Positions 18,504 through 28,400 of a stretch of 64,000 bases of DNA are shown here, piece after piece. Where the stretch lies: contig NZ_SOSI01000002.1 of the NCBI RefSeq assembly GCF_029760855.1, positions 248,001 to 312,000 on the forward strand. Reading direction: 5' to 3'. How positions within the stretch are numbered: the first letter of the stretch is position 1; each line of letters starts with the position of its first letter. The notes below the pieces were generated by a model that was not told the DNA's origin, searched no databases, and saw only the letters and a program-made list of their open reading frames with translations. A program made the position numbers and the translations under genes. The stretch is from Erythrobacter litoralis (GTDB lineage Bacteria; Pseudomonadota; Alphaproteobacteria; Sphingomonadales; Sphingomonadaceae).

Positions 18504-20210
18504 ATGGCAACTGCAGCCAATCCCACGCGCGATGATTTCGCGAAAATGCTCGACGAGCAGCTCGGCAATGCGGACGATGGCGGTTTCGAAGGCCGCGTAG
18601 TCAAGGGCACTGTCACTTCCATCGAAAACGGCATGGCTCATGTCGATGTCGGCCTGAAAAGCGAAGGCCGGATCGATCTCAAGGAATTCATGCGCGTCGA
18701 CGACGAGCACGGTCTCACGGTCGGCTCCGAAGTTGAAGTGTTCGTCGACCGGATCGAGAACGCCGACGGCGAAGCCATGCTCAGCCGCGACCGTGCCCGC
18801 CGCGAAGCCGCATGGGACAAGCTCGAAAACGAATTCGGCGAAGGCAAGCGCGTCGAAGGCCGCATCTTCGGCCGCGTCAAGGGCGGCTTCACTGTCGATC
18901 TCGACGGCGCCGTGGCCTTCCTCCCCGGCAGCCAAGTCGACATCCGCCCCGTGCGCGACGTCACCCCGCTGATGGACATGCCGCAGCCCTTCCAAATCCT
19001 GAAGATGGATCGCCGCCGCGGCAACATCGTCGTCTCGCGCCGCGCCGTGCTTGAAGAAACGCGCGCCGAACAGCGCAGCGAGCTGATCAACGATCTGACC
19101 GAAGGCCAGGTAATCGACGGCGTGGTGAAGAACATCACGGATTACGGCGCCTTCGTCGATCTGGGCGGCATCGACGGCCTGCTCCATGTTACCGACATGA
19201 GCTACAAGCGCGTCAACCATCCCAGCGAAATGATCGAAATCGGCTCCACCGTGACCGTCCAAATCATCCGTATCAACGAAGATACGCAGCGCATCAGCCT
19301 CGGCATGAAGCAGCTCGAAAGCGATCCGTGGGACGGCGTTTCGGCCAAGTATCCGGTCGGCATGAAGCTGACGGGTACGGTTACGAACATCACCGAATAC
19401 GGTGCATTCGTGGAACTCGAGCCGGGCATCGAAGGCCTTGTCCACGTGTCCGAAATGAGCTGGACCAAGAAGAACGTCCATCCGGGCAAGATCGTCTCGA
19501 CCAGCCAGGAAGTCGAAGTGATGGTGCTGGAAGTCGACAGCGACAAGCGCCGTATCTCGCTCGGCCTGAAGCAGGCCCAGCGCAATCCCTGGGAAGAATT
19601 CGCGGATGCGCATCCGGTCGGCACCAAAGTCGAAGGCGAAGTCAAGAACGCCACCGAATTCGGTCTCTTCGTCGGTCTGCCGGGCGATGTGGACGGCATG
19701 GTCCACATGTCGGACATCGCGTGGGGCATTTCGGGTGAAGACGCTCTCGCCCTGCACCGCAAGGGCGAGCAGGTCGAAGCCGTCGTGCTCGATGTCGATG
19801 TCGACAAAGAGCGTATCAGCCTCGGCATGAAGCAGCTCGAAAAAGGCGCGCCGACCGAAGCGGGTGCAGCTGGCTCGGTTCGCAAGAACCAGGTCGTCAC
19901 CGTTACCGTCCTCGAAGTGCGCGATGGCGGGCTTGAAGTGCAGGTCGGCGAAGACGGCGCGACCGGGTTCGTAAAGCGCAGCGACCTCGGACGCGACCGC
20001 GACGAACAGCGTTCGGACCGGTTCCAGCCCGGCCAGAAGGTCGATGCGATGGTCACAGGCTTCGATCGTTCGAAGAAGCCGACTTTCTCGATCAAGGCGC
20101 GTCAGATCGCCGAGGAGAAGGAAGCGGTGGCCCAGTTCGGTTCGTCCGATTCGGGTGCCTCGCTCGGCGACATTCTCGGCGAAGCGCTGAAGAAGAAGGA
20201 CGGCGAATAA
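18504..20210 (+). CDS. rpsA: 30S ribosomal protein S1
   Basis: A 568-residue mRNA-binding ribosomal protein with six S1 (OB-fold) repeats at roughly 28-94, 112-176, 197-265, 282-352, 369-439 and 458-525. Repeats carry motifs such as ITDYGAFVDLGGIDGLLHV and ITEYGAFVELEPGIEGLVHV. The start chosen is ATG 18504 (MATAANPTRDDF), preceded by GGA at -12; the 50-codon extension to 18354 has no S1 character. A strong terminator follows within 30 bases. Confidence 0.98.
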   Translation: MATAANPTRDDFAKMLDEQLGNADDGGFEGRVVKGTVTSIENGMAHVDVGLKSEGRIDLKEFMRVDDEHGLTVGSEVEVFVDRIENADGEAMLSRDRARREAAWDKLENEFGEGKRVEGRIFGRVKGGFTVDLDGAVAFLPGSQVDIRPVRDVTPLMDMPQPFQILKMDRRRGNIVVSRRAVLEETRAEQRSELINDLTEGQVIDGVVKNITDYGAFVDLGGIDGLLHVTDMSYKRVNHPSEMIEIGSTVTVQIIRINEDTQRISLGMKQLESDPWDGVSAKYPVGMKLTGTVTNITEYGAFVELEPGIEGLVHVSEMSWTKKNVHPGKIVSTSQEVEVMVLEVDSDKRRISLGLKQAQRNPWEEFADAHPVGTKVEGEVKNATEFGLFVGLPGDVDGMVHMSDIAWGISGEDALALHRKGEQVEAVVLDVDVDKERISLGMKQLEKGAPTEAGAAGSVRKNQVVTVTVLEVRDGGLEVQVGEDGATGFVKRSDLGRDRDEQRSDRFQPGQKVDAMVTGFDRSKKPTFSIKARQIAEEKEAVAQFGSSDSGASLGDILGEALKKKDGE

Positions 20211-20240
20211 GCCGCCCACCCCTCATCAAGGGACATTGCG

Positions 20241-20281
20241 AAAGGCCCGCCCGCTCGTTCGAGCCGGCGGGCCTTTCCGTT
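20241..20281 (+). terminator. rho-independent terminator after rpsA
   Basis: AAAGGCCCGCC (20241-20251) pairs perfectly with GGCGGGCCTTT (20266-20276), an 11-bp stem, followed by CCGTTT, 30 bases beyond the rpsA stop. Confidence 0.88.
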
Positions 20282-20308
20282 TGCGGTTGCCACGCCTAGG
20301 TTGGTGGC

Positions 20309-21064
20309 ATGCTTAAAGTTCATCAGTTCCCCTGCCTGTCCGACAATTACGGCTTCCTCCTCCACGATCCCGATAGCGGCGAGACCGCGGCGATCGATAC
20401 GCCCGACGGCGAAGAATACGTGAAGCAGGCCAATGTTAAGGGCTGGCGGATCACCCAAATCTGGAACACCCACTGGCATCCCGATCATGCCGGGGGCAAC
20501 AAAACCATAGTCGAGGCGACCAGTGCCAAGGTGGTCGCGCCGAAGGAAGTCGAGAAGCTTTCGGTGATCGACCGCGAGGTCGGGAATGGCGATACGGTTT
20601 CGATAGGTCGGCACGAAGCGCAGGTTATCGATGTGTCCGGACACACGAACGGACACATTGCCTATCATTTTCCGCAGGACGGCATTGCCTTCGTCGGCGA
20701 CAGCGTCTTCGCCCTCGGCTGCGGCCGGATGTTCGAAGGCAAGCCGCAGCAGTTCTGGGACAGTCTCAACCGGATCCGCAATCTGCCGCCGGAAACCACG
20801 CTCTATTGCGCGCATGAATACACGCAGGCCAATGCGAAATTCGCGCTACACGCCGATCCTGATAACGTCGCCCTTCAGCAATACGCCGCCGAGGTGGATG
20901 AGAAGCGCGAGCGCGGCGAACCAACCGTTCCGACCAAGCTCGATCGCGAACTGGCCACCAATCCGTTCTTGCGGGCGGACGATGCCGGCCTGCGCGACCG
21001 TTGGGGCGGCGAGACGCCAGCGGATACTTTCGCCACGTTGCGCATGGCGAAGGATGCATTCTGA
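20309..21064 (+). CDS. gloB: hydroxyacylglutathione hydrolase (glyoxalase II)
   Basis: A 251-residue metallo-beta-lactamase-fold enzyme that hydrolyses S-lactoylglutathione in methylglyoxal detoxification. The binuclear metal site is THWHPDHAGG (54-63), with further ligands in SGHTNGH, FVGDSVFALGCGR and CAHEYT. The C-terminal helical glutathione-binding domain is complete (PTKLDRELATNPFLR). It lies between the rpsA terminator and a quinone reductase gene 25 bases downstream. Confidence 0.96.
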   Translation: MLKVHQFPCLSDNYGFLLHDPDSGETAAIDTPDGEEYVKQANVKGWRITQIWNTHWHPDHAGGNKTIVEATSAKVVAPKEVEKLSVIDREVGNGDTVSIGRHEAQVIDVSGHTNGHIAYHFPQDGIAFVGDSVFALGCGRMFEGKPQQFWDSLNRIRNLPPETTLYCAHEYTQANAKFALHADPDNVALQQYAAEVDEKRERGEPTVPTKLDRELATNPFLRADDAGLRDRWGGETPADTFATLRMAKDAF

Positions 21065-21089
21065 CGTCTCAGGGTGAAGGAGTTAGCCG

Positions 21090-22064
21090 TTGAAAGCCGT
21101 CGTCGTTGATCGACTGTCCGACGACCTTTCGGGTGTCGAGTATCAGGAGATCCAGGAACCGGAGCCAAAGCCGTCAGATCTCATCGTACGAGTCCGTGCA
21201 GCGTCGCTCAATTACCCCGATCTCTTGATGACGCGCGGCGCCTATCAGTTCAAACCTGCGGTACCGTTCATCGCCGGCATGGAAATGGCAGGCGAAATTG
21301 TCGAAGCCCCACCCGATTGCGGCTTTATAAAGGGCGACCGGGTCATGGGCGGCGCAAAGACGGGCGCCTTCGCCGAACGCATTGCTCTCGACCCCTCAGC
21401 GGTTCGCCGTATCCCCGAAGGTCTGAACTTCGCGGAAGCCGCTGCCTTCGGTGTCGCATACCACACAGCCTACGTCGCACTGTTCGAGCTTGGACAATTG
21501 AAAGCGGGCCAGACAGTGCTGATCCACGGGGCGAGCGGAGGCGTCGGCCTCGCGGCGTGCGACCTTGCCAAAGCCTTAGGCGCTACCGTGATCGCTACAA
21601 CGCATAGTTCTGACAAATTGGAGACGCTGGCGGCTTTGTCGGAAGCGGATCACGCTATGAAAAACACAGGCCGTTTCCGGGAGAAAATCGCGCGCCTGAC
21701 CGACGACCGGCTGTGCGATCTCGTCTTCGATCCAGTCGGTGGCGACGTGTTCGATGAGAGTACGCGCTGTGTCGCATTCGGCGGCAAGATACTGGTCGTC
21801 GGCTTCGTCGCTGGACGTATCCCGACGATCAGCGTCAACATTCCCCTGATTAAAGGCTTTTCGATCGTGGGCGTCCGTGCGGGCGAGTACGCCCGACGTT
21901 TTCCCGAACGAGCCGTCGAGATCGCACGAGCGCTCGATCGCCTTGTCGAGAATGGCGCCATTCGCCCGCATGTGCACCGCGTTTTGCCCATTGCGGAATG
22001 GCGCAATGCATTCGACGAGATGGCGGCAGGCGATCTTTTCGGGAAGATCGTACTCGAGCCCTGA
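21090..22064 (+). CDS. NADPH:quinone oxidoreductase family protein (zinc-free MDR)
   Basis: A 324-residue medium-chain reductase without the catalytic or structural zinc cysteines of alcohol dehydrogenases. It has SLNYPDLLMTRGAYQF at 36-51 and the NADP-binding HGASGGVGLAACDLAKALG. The family reduces quinones or enones. The start is TTG 21090 because GAAGGAG stands 7 bases upstream and the reading MKAVVVDRL is the family's usual opening. It is probably cotranscribed with gloB. It faces the atp cluster tail to tail across 22 bases. Confidence 0.93.
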   Translation: MKAVVVDRLSDDLSGVEYQEIQEPEPKPSDLIVRVRAASLNYPDLLMTRGAYQFKPAVPFIAGMEMAGEIVEAPPDCGFIKGDRVMGGAKTGAFAERIALDPSAVRRIPEGLNFAEAAAFGVAYHTAYVALFELGQLKAGQTVLIHGASGGVGLAACDLAKALGATVIATTHSSDKLETLAALSEADHAMKNTGRFREKIARLTDDRLCDLVFDPVGGDVFDESTRCVAFGGKILVVGFVAGRIPTISVNIPLIKGFSIVGVRAGEYARRFPERAVEIARALDRLVENGAIRPHVHRVLPIAEWRNAFDEMAAGDLFGKIVLEP

Positions 22065-22086
22065 GCCGCCCTCTGCGGCACAGAAA

Positions 22087-22662
22087 TCAGATGTTTGCAA
22101 TAACCTTATCGGCCAGTGCCCGATCCGCGTCAGCGCCGTAATTCTCCGCGATCAGTTTGCGGCTTGCGGCCGTCGCAGCACGCGCGGCGCGATTGCGAAC
22201 GTCCTGCACGGCTTCACGCTCGGCTGCGGCGATCTTATCTTCCGCCATGCATTGTCGGCGGGCGACCATTGCGCGGCTGTCGGCATCGGCTTTTTCGAGG
22301 ATCGCGTCGGCCTCGTTCTTCGCCGATGCAAGCATGGCTTCGGCATCGGCTTCCGCATTCTTGATCTTGGCCGCATATTCCTCCCGAAGCGTTTCCGCCT
22401 CGGCGCGAAGCTGTTTGGCTTCGTCGAGCTGGTCCTTGATCGCCTGTATTTTCCCGTCGAGGCCGCCCGCAATGGACTTGTGAACCTTCGCCCCGAACAC
22501 GGCAATGAGGATCAGCAGGAGCATCGCCACCGAAACCCACTGGAAGGGCGCAAAGCCGAGCAATTCGGGTTCGACATGGACCGGCGCGCCACCGTGCCCT
22601 TCTTCGATGAAAACTTCAGCCGGTTCGGTTGCGAAGACTTCCGGGGGTGTCGCGTTAGCCAT
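22087..22662 (-). CDS. atpF: F0F1 ATP synthase subunit b
   Basis: A 191-residue F0 stator subunit. A polar N-terminal stretch precedes one transmembrane helix (about 40-58, VSVAMLLLILIAVFG), then a long charged helix rich in Ala, Glu, Lys and Arg that reaches to F1. ATG 22662 (MANATPPEVF) is chosen; an upstream ATG at 22707 lies inside the b' gene. It overlaps b' by 8 bases and is the last gene of the F0 cluster. Confidence 0.94.
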   Translation of the reverse strand: MANATPPEVFATEPAEVFIEEGHGGAPVHVEPELLGFAPFQWVSVAMLLLILIAVFGAKVHKSIAGGLDGKIQAIKDQLDEAKQLRAEAETLREEYAAKIKNAEADAEAMLASAKNEADAILEKADADSRAMVARRQCMAEDKIAAAEREAVQDVRNRAARAATAASRKLIAENYGADADRALADKVIANI

Positions 22663-23149
22663 GAGCCAGCGCCTCCTGTACGGCGCGATGCGCAGCAGGT
22701 GGCGCAACCTGGATATTCGCGACCTTCGCCACGATATCCTGCGCAGCTTCCGCTGCCACGGCTTCGAGCTCGGCTAAGGCCTCGCTACGCGCCGTTTCTA
22801 TCCGGGTTTCCGCAGCGGCAACATCCCGGTCGAACCCTTCCTGAGCCGCGGCGAGACGTTCTTCCGAACGCTTTGCCGCGTCGTCCTTCGCCGTCGCAAT
22901 TACGGCCTGCGCGGCTTCGCGATTTTCGTTCTCGCGACGACGCCACGCCTCTTCCTGCTCGTCCGCCGCATCGCGTGCAGCCTTCGCCGCCGTGAGGTCG
23001 GCACTGATCTGGCTATCACGATCGGTTACCGTCTGCATGATCTTGGGGACCATGCCGCGCCCGATCACGAAAAAGGTGATGCCGAAGAAAACCAGCAACC
23101 AGAATATCTGGCTGGAAAAGGTTTCTGACAATTGCGCGATCTGAGGCAT
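22655..23149 (-). CDS. atpG: F0F1 ATP synthase subunit b'
   Basis: A 164-residue second b-type stator subunit, found in phototrophs and alphaproteobacteria where the b dimer is a b/b' heterodimer. Residues 1-10 hold MPQIAQLSET, residues 12-32 are the transmembrane helix (SQIFWLLVFFGITFFVIGRG), then a long charged helix. It follows atpE by 82 bases and overlaps atpF by 8, giving the order a-c-b'-b. The symbol atpG is used for b' in some genomes and for gamma in others. Confidence 0.94.
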   Translation of the reverse strand: MPQIAQLSETFSSQIFWLLVFFGITFFVIGRGMVPKIMQTVTDRDSQISADLTAAKAARDAADEQEEAWRRRENENREAAQAVIATAKDDAAKRSEERLAAAQEGFDRDVAAAETRIETARSEALAELEAVAAEAAQDIVAKVANIQVAPPAAHRAVQEALAHG

Positions 23150-23231
23150 CGGAAACGCTCTGCGGCTCGGAGGAAAGGGTGGCCATCGCCGCGCATCACT
23201 TTGCGATGCACGGCGACAGTGAAAGCCTTGC

Positions 23232-23456
23232 TTACTGGAAGATCAGCAGCGCGGCGATAACGAAGGCGAGCAGACCGAGAAGCTCGGCACCGGCGAAGCC
23301 GATGAAGAGGCGACCCTGCTGGCCGTCCGCCGCACCCGGATTGCGCAGGGCGCCTTCGAGGAACTTGGCGAAAACGTTGCCCACGCCGATCGAGGCGAGA
23401 CCGGCTCCGATAGCGGCGAGACCGGCTCCGAGCAGCTTTGCGGCTTCTGCGTCCAT
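23232..23456 (-). CDS. atpE: F0F1 ATP synthase subunit c
   Basis: A 74-residue proteolipid forming the c-ring. Two hydrophobic helices (residues 9-31 and 50-73) are joined by the polar loop [12 protein letters not shown], which contacts gamma/epsilon. E58 in GFAGAELLG is the ion-binding carboxylate; the sodium-binding Gln and Ser pattern is not evident, so protons are the likely coupling ion. Glycines in the first helix ([17 protein letters not shown]) pack the ring. AGGAG stands just before the start. Confidence 0.97.
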   Translation of the reverse strand: MDAEAAKLLGAGLAAIGAGLASIGVGNVFAKFLEGALRNPGAADGQQGRLFIGFAGAELLGLLAFVIAALLIFQ

Positions 23457-23498
23457 TGTAGTAACTCCTTTGGGTAAATGGCTAAATTATAACAAAAA

Positions 23499-24284
23499 TC
23501 AGTGAAGGTTTTCAGCGTCGTTGATGTAAAGCGCCGTCAGCAACGCGAAAACGTACGCCTGGATGCCTGCGACCAGCAATTCCAGCGCGCAGATCCCGAT
23601 CATCAGAACCATGCTGGGAATCCCGATGCCGACCGCGAACAGGGGTCCGGCATTTCCGCCGGAAATCACGAAGCTCGACAACACTTCCAGAAGGACGTGT
23701 CCGGCCATCATCGCCACGAACAGGCGGAGGCCGAGACTGAACGGGCGCACCATGAACGAAATGAATTCGATAGGTGCGATTACCGGTGCCATCCACCACG
23801 GGGTGCCATGCGGGAGGAAGAGCGAGAAGAAGTGCAAGCCGTGCTTGATGAAGCCGACCGCCAGCACGATCGAAAAGCTCATGATCGCCAGCACGCCGGT
23901 CACGGTGAAGTGGCTGGTAAACGTGAAGGGGTGCAGCCCGACGACGCCGAGCGGCATCAGGCCGAGCAGGTTGGCGAACAGGATGAACATGAAAAGGCTG
24001 AAGACATAAGGTACGTATTTGCGCCCAGCCTTGCCGATATTGGCTTCCAGCATCTGGTCAATGAAGCCGGTAAAGGTCTCCACCGTCATCTGCCAACGTC
24101 CGGGCACCAGCTCGCGCTTCATGCCGCCGAGCACGAATGCGAACAGCACCACGGTGGTGATGAGCATCCACAGCGCACTGTTGGTGAAGGCGATGTTGTA
24201 GCCTGCCAGCTCCCAGTTCTGCGAACCGGCAAGCGGTTCGATCGTGAACTGGTGCATCGGGTCGACTTTGGCTTCAGCTGCCAC
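23499..24284 (-). CDS. atpB: F0F1 ATP synthase subunit a
   Basis: A 261-residue polytopic protein forming the proton half-channels. It has the stator arginine segment FSLGLRLFVAMMAGH, the C-terminal CALELLVAGIQAYVFALLT, and five or six membrane helices. The start is GTG 24284 (VAAEAKVDPMHQF); ATG in DPMHQF would remove nine residues. The gene lies between atpI (49 bases upstream) and atpE (42 bases downstream). Confidence 0.96.
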   Translation of the reverse strand: MAAEAKVDPMHQFTIEPLAGSQNWELAGYNIAFTNSALWMLITTVVLFAFVLGGMKRELVPGRWQMTVETFTGFIDQMLEANIGKAGRKYVPYVFSLFMFILFANLLGLMPLGVVGLHPFTFTSHFTVTGVLAIMSFSIVLAVGFIKHGLHFFSLFLPHGTPWWMAPVIAPIEFISFMVRPFSLGLRLFVAMMAGHVLLEVLSSFVISGGNAGPLFAVGIGIPSMVLMIGICALELLVAGIQAYVFALLTALYINDAENLH

Positions 24285-24333
24285 GTCCGGTTCCGTCCCT
24301 ACTCAATTCCTGGCGGCCCGATCGGCCGGAATT

Positions 24334-24654
24334 CTACTTGCCGGAGCTGTTTCCGGCAGCGCGAAATATGTTTCTGAAGGCGACGATGATCCCAAGGAAC
24401 AGCCCCACCAACAAACCCCATGGATTGGTATCGGTGAAATAGCCGATGGCATAACCGATGACCGCACCGCCCAGGACACCTCCGAGAAGATCGGCCAAAA
24501 CGCGGTTTCCAGCGCGATAATCCGCATCGGATTCCTTCGACTTCGACCGGTTGCGTTGATCTTCCCGCTCCTGCGCGGCGGCAAGCCGTCGCTCGAGCGC
24601 ATCGATCCGCGCATCCTCCTCGATGGTTTCCCGTGCGGGCTTTTCCTCGCTCAT
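24334..24654 (-). CDS. atpI: ATP synthase accessory protein AtpI
   Basis: A 106-residue protein with a charged N-terminal coiled coil (EEDARIDALERRLAAAQERE) and two C-terminal hydrophobic helices (LADLLGGVLGGAVIGYAIGY and LLVGLFLGIIVAFRNIF), the AtpI/AtpQ pattern. It heads the F0 genes and is thought to help c-ring assembly or magnesium uptake. The start is ATG 24654 (MSEEKPARE) because GGAG is well placed; two earlier in-frame ATGs are less likely. Confidence 0.9.
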   Translation of the reverse strand: MSEEKPARETIEEDARIDALERRLAAAQEREDQRNRSKSKESDADYRAGNRVLADLLGGVLGGAVIGYAIGYFTDTNPWGLLVGLFLGIIVAFRNIFRAAGNSSGK

Positions 24655-24781
24655 GCCATGCTCCATTTCGAAGGGTGCGCGGTATGGACGCGGAACAGTC
24701 CGCAAAGGGCGCCGCCCCCTTAGAAGCCGCGTTCTAGCGAGTCAACACGATGAGGCTAACGGTAAGCGCGGAAACTTGCGG

Positions 24782-24818
24782 AAAAACGTGCCCCCTTCGA
24801 AGAACACGATCAGGGGCA
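24782..24818 (-). terminator. probable terminator overlapping the ydbL end
   Basis: On the minus strand TGCCCC (24818-24813) pairs with GGGGCA (24794-24789), with the ydbL stop codon in the loop, and TTTTT follows two bases after the stem (24786-24782). It would end the ydbH-ynbE-ydbL transcript before the atpI promoter. The stem is only 6 bp. Confidence 0.5.
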
Positions 24819-25217
24819 GCGACTGTCGCGCAATGGCGCACCGCTGCCGCGGGTTTTCCAACTGCCGTCGGGCGCTTGATATTTCTCGCCAGGAGACGTC
24901 GCCAGAATGGCTTGGCATCCGGCCGTAAGCGCATATTCCTCCAAGGTCGCGTTGTTCGCCTGCGCGCGCTTCGAGTAGACAGCGCGGCGCTTGATATTGA
25001 TATCGTTCACGATCCGGCGAAGTGCAGGCGTTTCTGCGCCGACGATGCCGAGATAGCCGTCCATTTTTTCGCCCACCTGACCCGATGCGCGCGCTTCCGC
25101 ATAAGCCGGATCGCGCTGCGCCGAGGCCGGCGATGCCATTCCAGTAATCGCAAGGGCAGCAATGGCCGCCATCACAGCGTGGCGGAAGGCCTTCGAGTTT
25201 TCCCTGTTCATAGTCAT
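24810..25217 (-). CDS. ydbL: YdbL family (DUF1318) periplasmic protein
   Basis: A 135-residue exported protein: a signal peptide (HAVMAAIAALAITGMASPASA) cut near residue 33 precedes the small DUF1318 domain (SGQVGEKMDGYLGIV, IVNDINIKRRAVYSKRA). It is the third gene of a ydbH-ynbE-ydbL set, in which YdbL supports the YdbH-YnbE lipid-transport bridge between the membranes. Its ATG 25217 overlaps the ynbE stop by one base (TGATG). A possible disulfide joins the C-terminal cysteines. Confidence 0.9.
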   Translation of the reverse strand: MTMNRENSKAFRHAVMAAIAALAITGMASPASAQRDPAYAEARASGQVGEKMDGYLGIVGAETPALRRIVNDINIKRRAVYSKRAQANNATLEEYALTAGCQAILATSPGEKYQAPDGSWKTRGSGAPLRDSRCP

Positions 25218-25411
25218 CAGAATATGTCCGCGTTCTCTTCAATGGTTGTGCCCGCATCCTCGGCGAGCCGATAGATCACTTCCTGGCGAATGTTGACGTT
25301 GAGTTCGATCACGATGGGCTCTTCAGGAGCATTGACGGTGATGCAGCCTGCAAGCCCGATCGCGATCGGCAGAACGCACACACCTCTGCCAAAAGTTATA
25401 GGTATTTTCAT
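25217..25411 (-). CDS. ynbE: YnbE-like outer-membrane lipoprotein
   Basis: A 64-residue lipoprotein with lipobox LAGC at residue 22 and the family's short mature part (VIELNVNIRQEVIYRLAED). In E. coli YnbE sits in the outer membrane and continues the beta-strands of YdbH to complete a lipid-transfer groove. The ATG overlaps the ydbH stop (ATGA) and the TGA overlaps the ydbL ATG. Its DNA is a little AT-richer than the neighbours. Confidence 0.9.
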   Translation of the reverse strand: MKIPITFGRGVCVLPIAIGLAGCITVNAPEEPIVIELNVNIRQEVIYRLAEDAGTTIEENADIF

Positions 25412-28400
25412 AGCGCCCCTTCGCTTTCTTCTGACTGAATGGCGGGTTCCTCATCTGGTACGAGGTCATCCTGCTCGATTTGCTCTTCCATCTCCTCGGC
25501 CGTCACTTCCTGCCGCAACAGACGCGTTCCGTCGTCGGAAAGCAGGCCAAGTGCTCGCGGGTCGCGCACGGCGGACGGATCGTAGAGCGATTTGAGCGAC
25601 GAGATCAGCTTGTAGAACGGCGCGCGCAGATTGATACGGAATTGGAGCGGCAGGGCGGCGAGCCGGCGGGTGATGAAGTTGCGCCTTGCTCCCTCCCCCT
25701 GGCTCACGCCGTCGAACCGCACACGCGTCACGATCTCGCCAGTGAGTGGCCCATCCATGCCGACGGTCATCTGCGTGTAATCAAGGCTGCGCAGCGCATC
25801 GAAAGAGAAATTGGCGATGGGTGAAAGGTCTTCGTAGGTCAATTCGCCCACGTAGGAGACGTTGCCGCCAGGTTCCCGCGATACGAGCAATCCACCCTCG
25901 ATCCGCCCGTCCCCGCTCTGGTCGAAGACGATCGGGATCGTGCCGTCGAAGGTACCGGTCGCCGAGATGTTCTCGAGATCGAGCTGAGCGACAAATTGCG
26001 AGGCTTCCAGCCCGACGATCTCGAATGTGTAGCGGCGCTGCTCGCTTACGCCGATGTTGAGATCGGTTTCACGTAGTATCAGCTGCCCGCCCATGAACGG
26101 CCATGAGCCGCCTTCGACGGCCAGCACCTCGCCGTTCCGCAACGCGAATGCAACTTCACCGCCGAGAACTTCGATGCCGGGATTGATCGAGGCAACTTGC
26201 AACCTTTGGTTCGGCGCAGTGGTCAAGCCCAGGAGGTCGGAAAACGCGATGGTTCCGCTAGCGCCTTGGACAGGGCCGAACGCTGCGGCGAAATCGAGGT
26301 CGTCCGATGAGAAGTTGCCTGTGCTCGTAACCTCACCGCTTGACGACCAGTCGATCCGCCCCCTGCCCGTGACCAGGCCGCGAACATTCGCCACGACGCC
26401 GAGCGCAAGGCGTGAAAGCTGTTCAGGTTGCAGATCCTCGTCGAACAGGATGCCGGGAACAACGAGATTTGCAAAGCCCGCGCCGGTCGAAAGATCGTGC
26501 CGGATGTCGACGTCGGTCACCACACGATCGCTCAGCGGATCGCGCAGCGCGGCGGCTGCAGTAATGATGTTATCGAGCAAGGACAGTTCGGCCTTACGCG
26601 CGATCAAGGGCTTGAAACGGTCCGGCTCCTGTCGGTCTAGCAAGCGGAACGCGCCATCGGACAGGCTGAGTTTCCCGCCGGCATAGGTCCACTCGCCGGT
26701 CGCCTCGTAAATATCGAGCGGTACGCCCGGCAGCGTCACATCGGCGCCTGCGAATGTGCCTCCCAGTGCTTCTCCGAGCCGGGCATCGAGGTTCGAGAGC
26801 TGGAACCGTGTCGGACGAGTCGGCGGGCCGAGGGCCACATCGACTTCCGCTGCACGCAGGACGCCGGGATAGGCGAAACCGACAGCACCAGTACTGAGCA
26901 GGATAGGAGTTTCCCCAAGCTTTCCCGCAAGGTCCAGGGATGGTGCACCTGCCGCAAGTCGCAATCCGTCATTCCCGTAGGCGAGTATCGGCCTGCCCGG
27001 CGCAGGGCATAGCGTCACGGTCTGCCCTTCCAAGCTCACATTGGCATAGGTCAGACTGCTGAAGCGGGGGCGGATACAGCTGTTCCACAAGGAGAAGGCG
27101 CCCCCCGTCGACAGGCGCCCGTCAAGCGGGAGTTCCAGCGCGTCGACCGAGCCGCCCGGCAGCGGCCCGCTCGCTCTGGCATTCCCGGCGAACCGCAGCA
27201 GTCCGCTCGGCGATTGGCGCAGCACCAGATCGGGGATTGCCAGTTCGGAGCCGCCTGCGGAATAGCGTTGCATCGCGATGCGAAAGACGCTCGATCCGTC
27301 CGCCGCCCTCTCCATCCGCCCGGTCACGCGGGGAAGGTTCGTACCGGCGAGGGCGAGATTTCCGGAAACGGTCGGCCGTGCGCCATCGGAGGATGCCAGT
27401 TCCACTCGCGATAACGAGAGAATGCGCTCGCCCGATCCACCGGTGATTTCCGCCCGCGGAACGATGACATTGTAGCCTTTGGGAGACGATCGGAAACGCG
27501 CTTCGCCAAGCAAGGAGCTTCCGCGCGTCTGCCGGCGCAGCGCTTCGGCGAGTTGTGCCATCAGCGGCGCCACCAAAGTTCCCCGCGATACGCGTTCGCC
27601 CTCGCGCAGGATCCGTATCGGTTGTTCGCCGAGGCGCAGGCCGCCTCCGTCGACTTCGACCGCGACGTCTACGCGGTCTCCGGGCAAGGACCGTGCAGAG
27701 CCTTCCAGTGCTGCTGCAGCCATCAACAGCTGCGGGGTAGCAAGACCGCGCGAGGCCAAGCTGTAGCGCGTAGTCCAGCTGCCATTGCCGTATTGCCCGC
27801 GAACCGTTCCCGTGAGGCCATCGATCGAAGCATTCGCCAGTTCGACATCGCTCGCATCGAGCCTCGCGACCAATTTCGGCAGGCTGAAGTCCGCCTCGCT
27901 TTCGAGATCGACGTCGGCATCGAGCGCTGCGACCGCGCCCTGCCCGTCGCAGAATAATCCGCGTGCCCGCACCGGGCCGCTGAACTTCGGCGTTCCGCCG
28001 TTGCTTTCGATCGTGCCGTATGCCGTTAGGCTTTCGCTGAAGCACCCGTTCAATGCGAATTGCGGCATGGTCGCCGCAAGTATGCCGGAAAAGCCGTCAG
28101 AGAGATTGCCCTGCCCGTCTACCTTGAAGCCGATCGTACCGAATTCGCTTGCGATCCGTCCTCGTCCATCTCGGATGGCGAGGTCGATACCGGGCAGTCC
28201 GCCTGGTCCCGTGGTCTCCTGGTAGATCAGCGAATCCAAAGCGCCAAAGCTGACGCGACCATCAACCAGTCGTCCGAATATACGCGGCTCGACGAGTTCG
28301 ACCGATCCGATCGACGGCAAACCGAACCGATGTTGCAGCCTTACGATCGCACGTCGCGATGTAAAATCGGGACTCTCGGGATCGCCGACGACGACATCGC

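Noticed and set aside
18093-20219. A 708-codon open frame on the minus strand across rpsA
   Set aside because: It is a mirror of the S1 repeats, rich in His/Asp/Val from antisense GC-rich codons, with no domain pattern; rpsA on the plus strand is certain.
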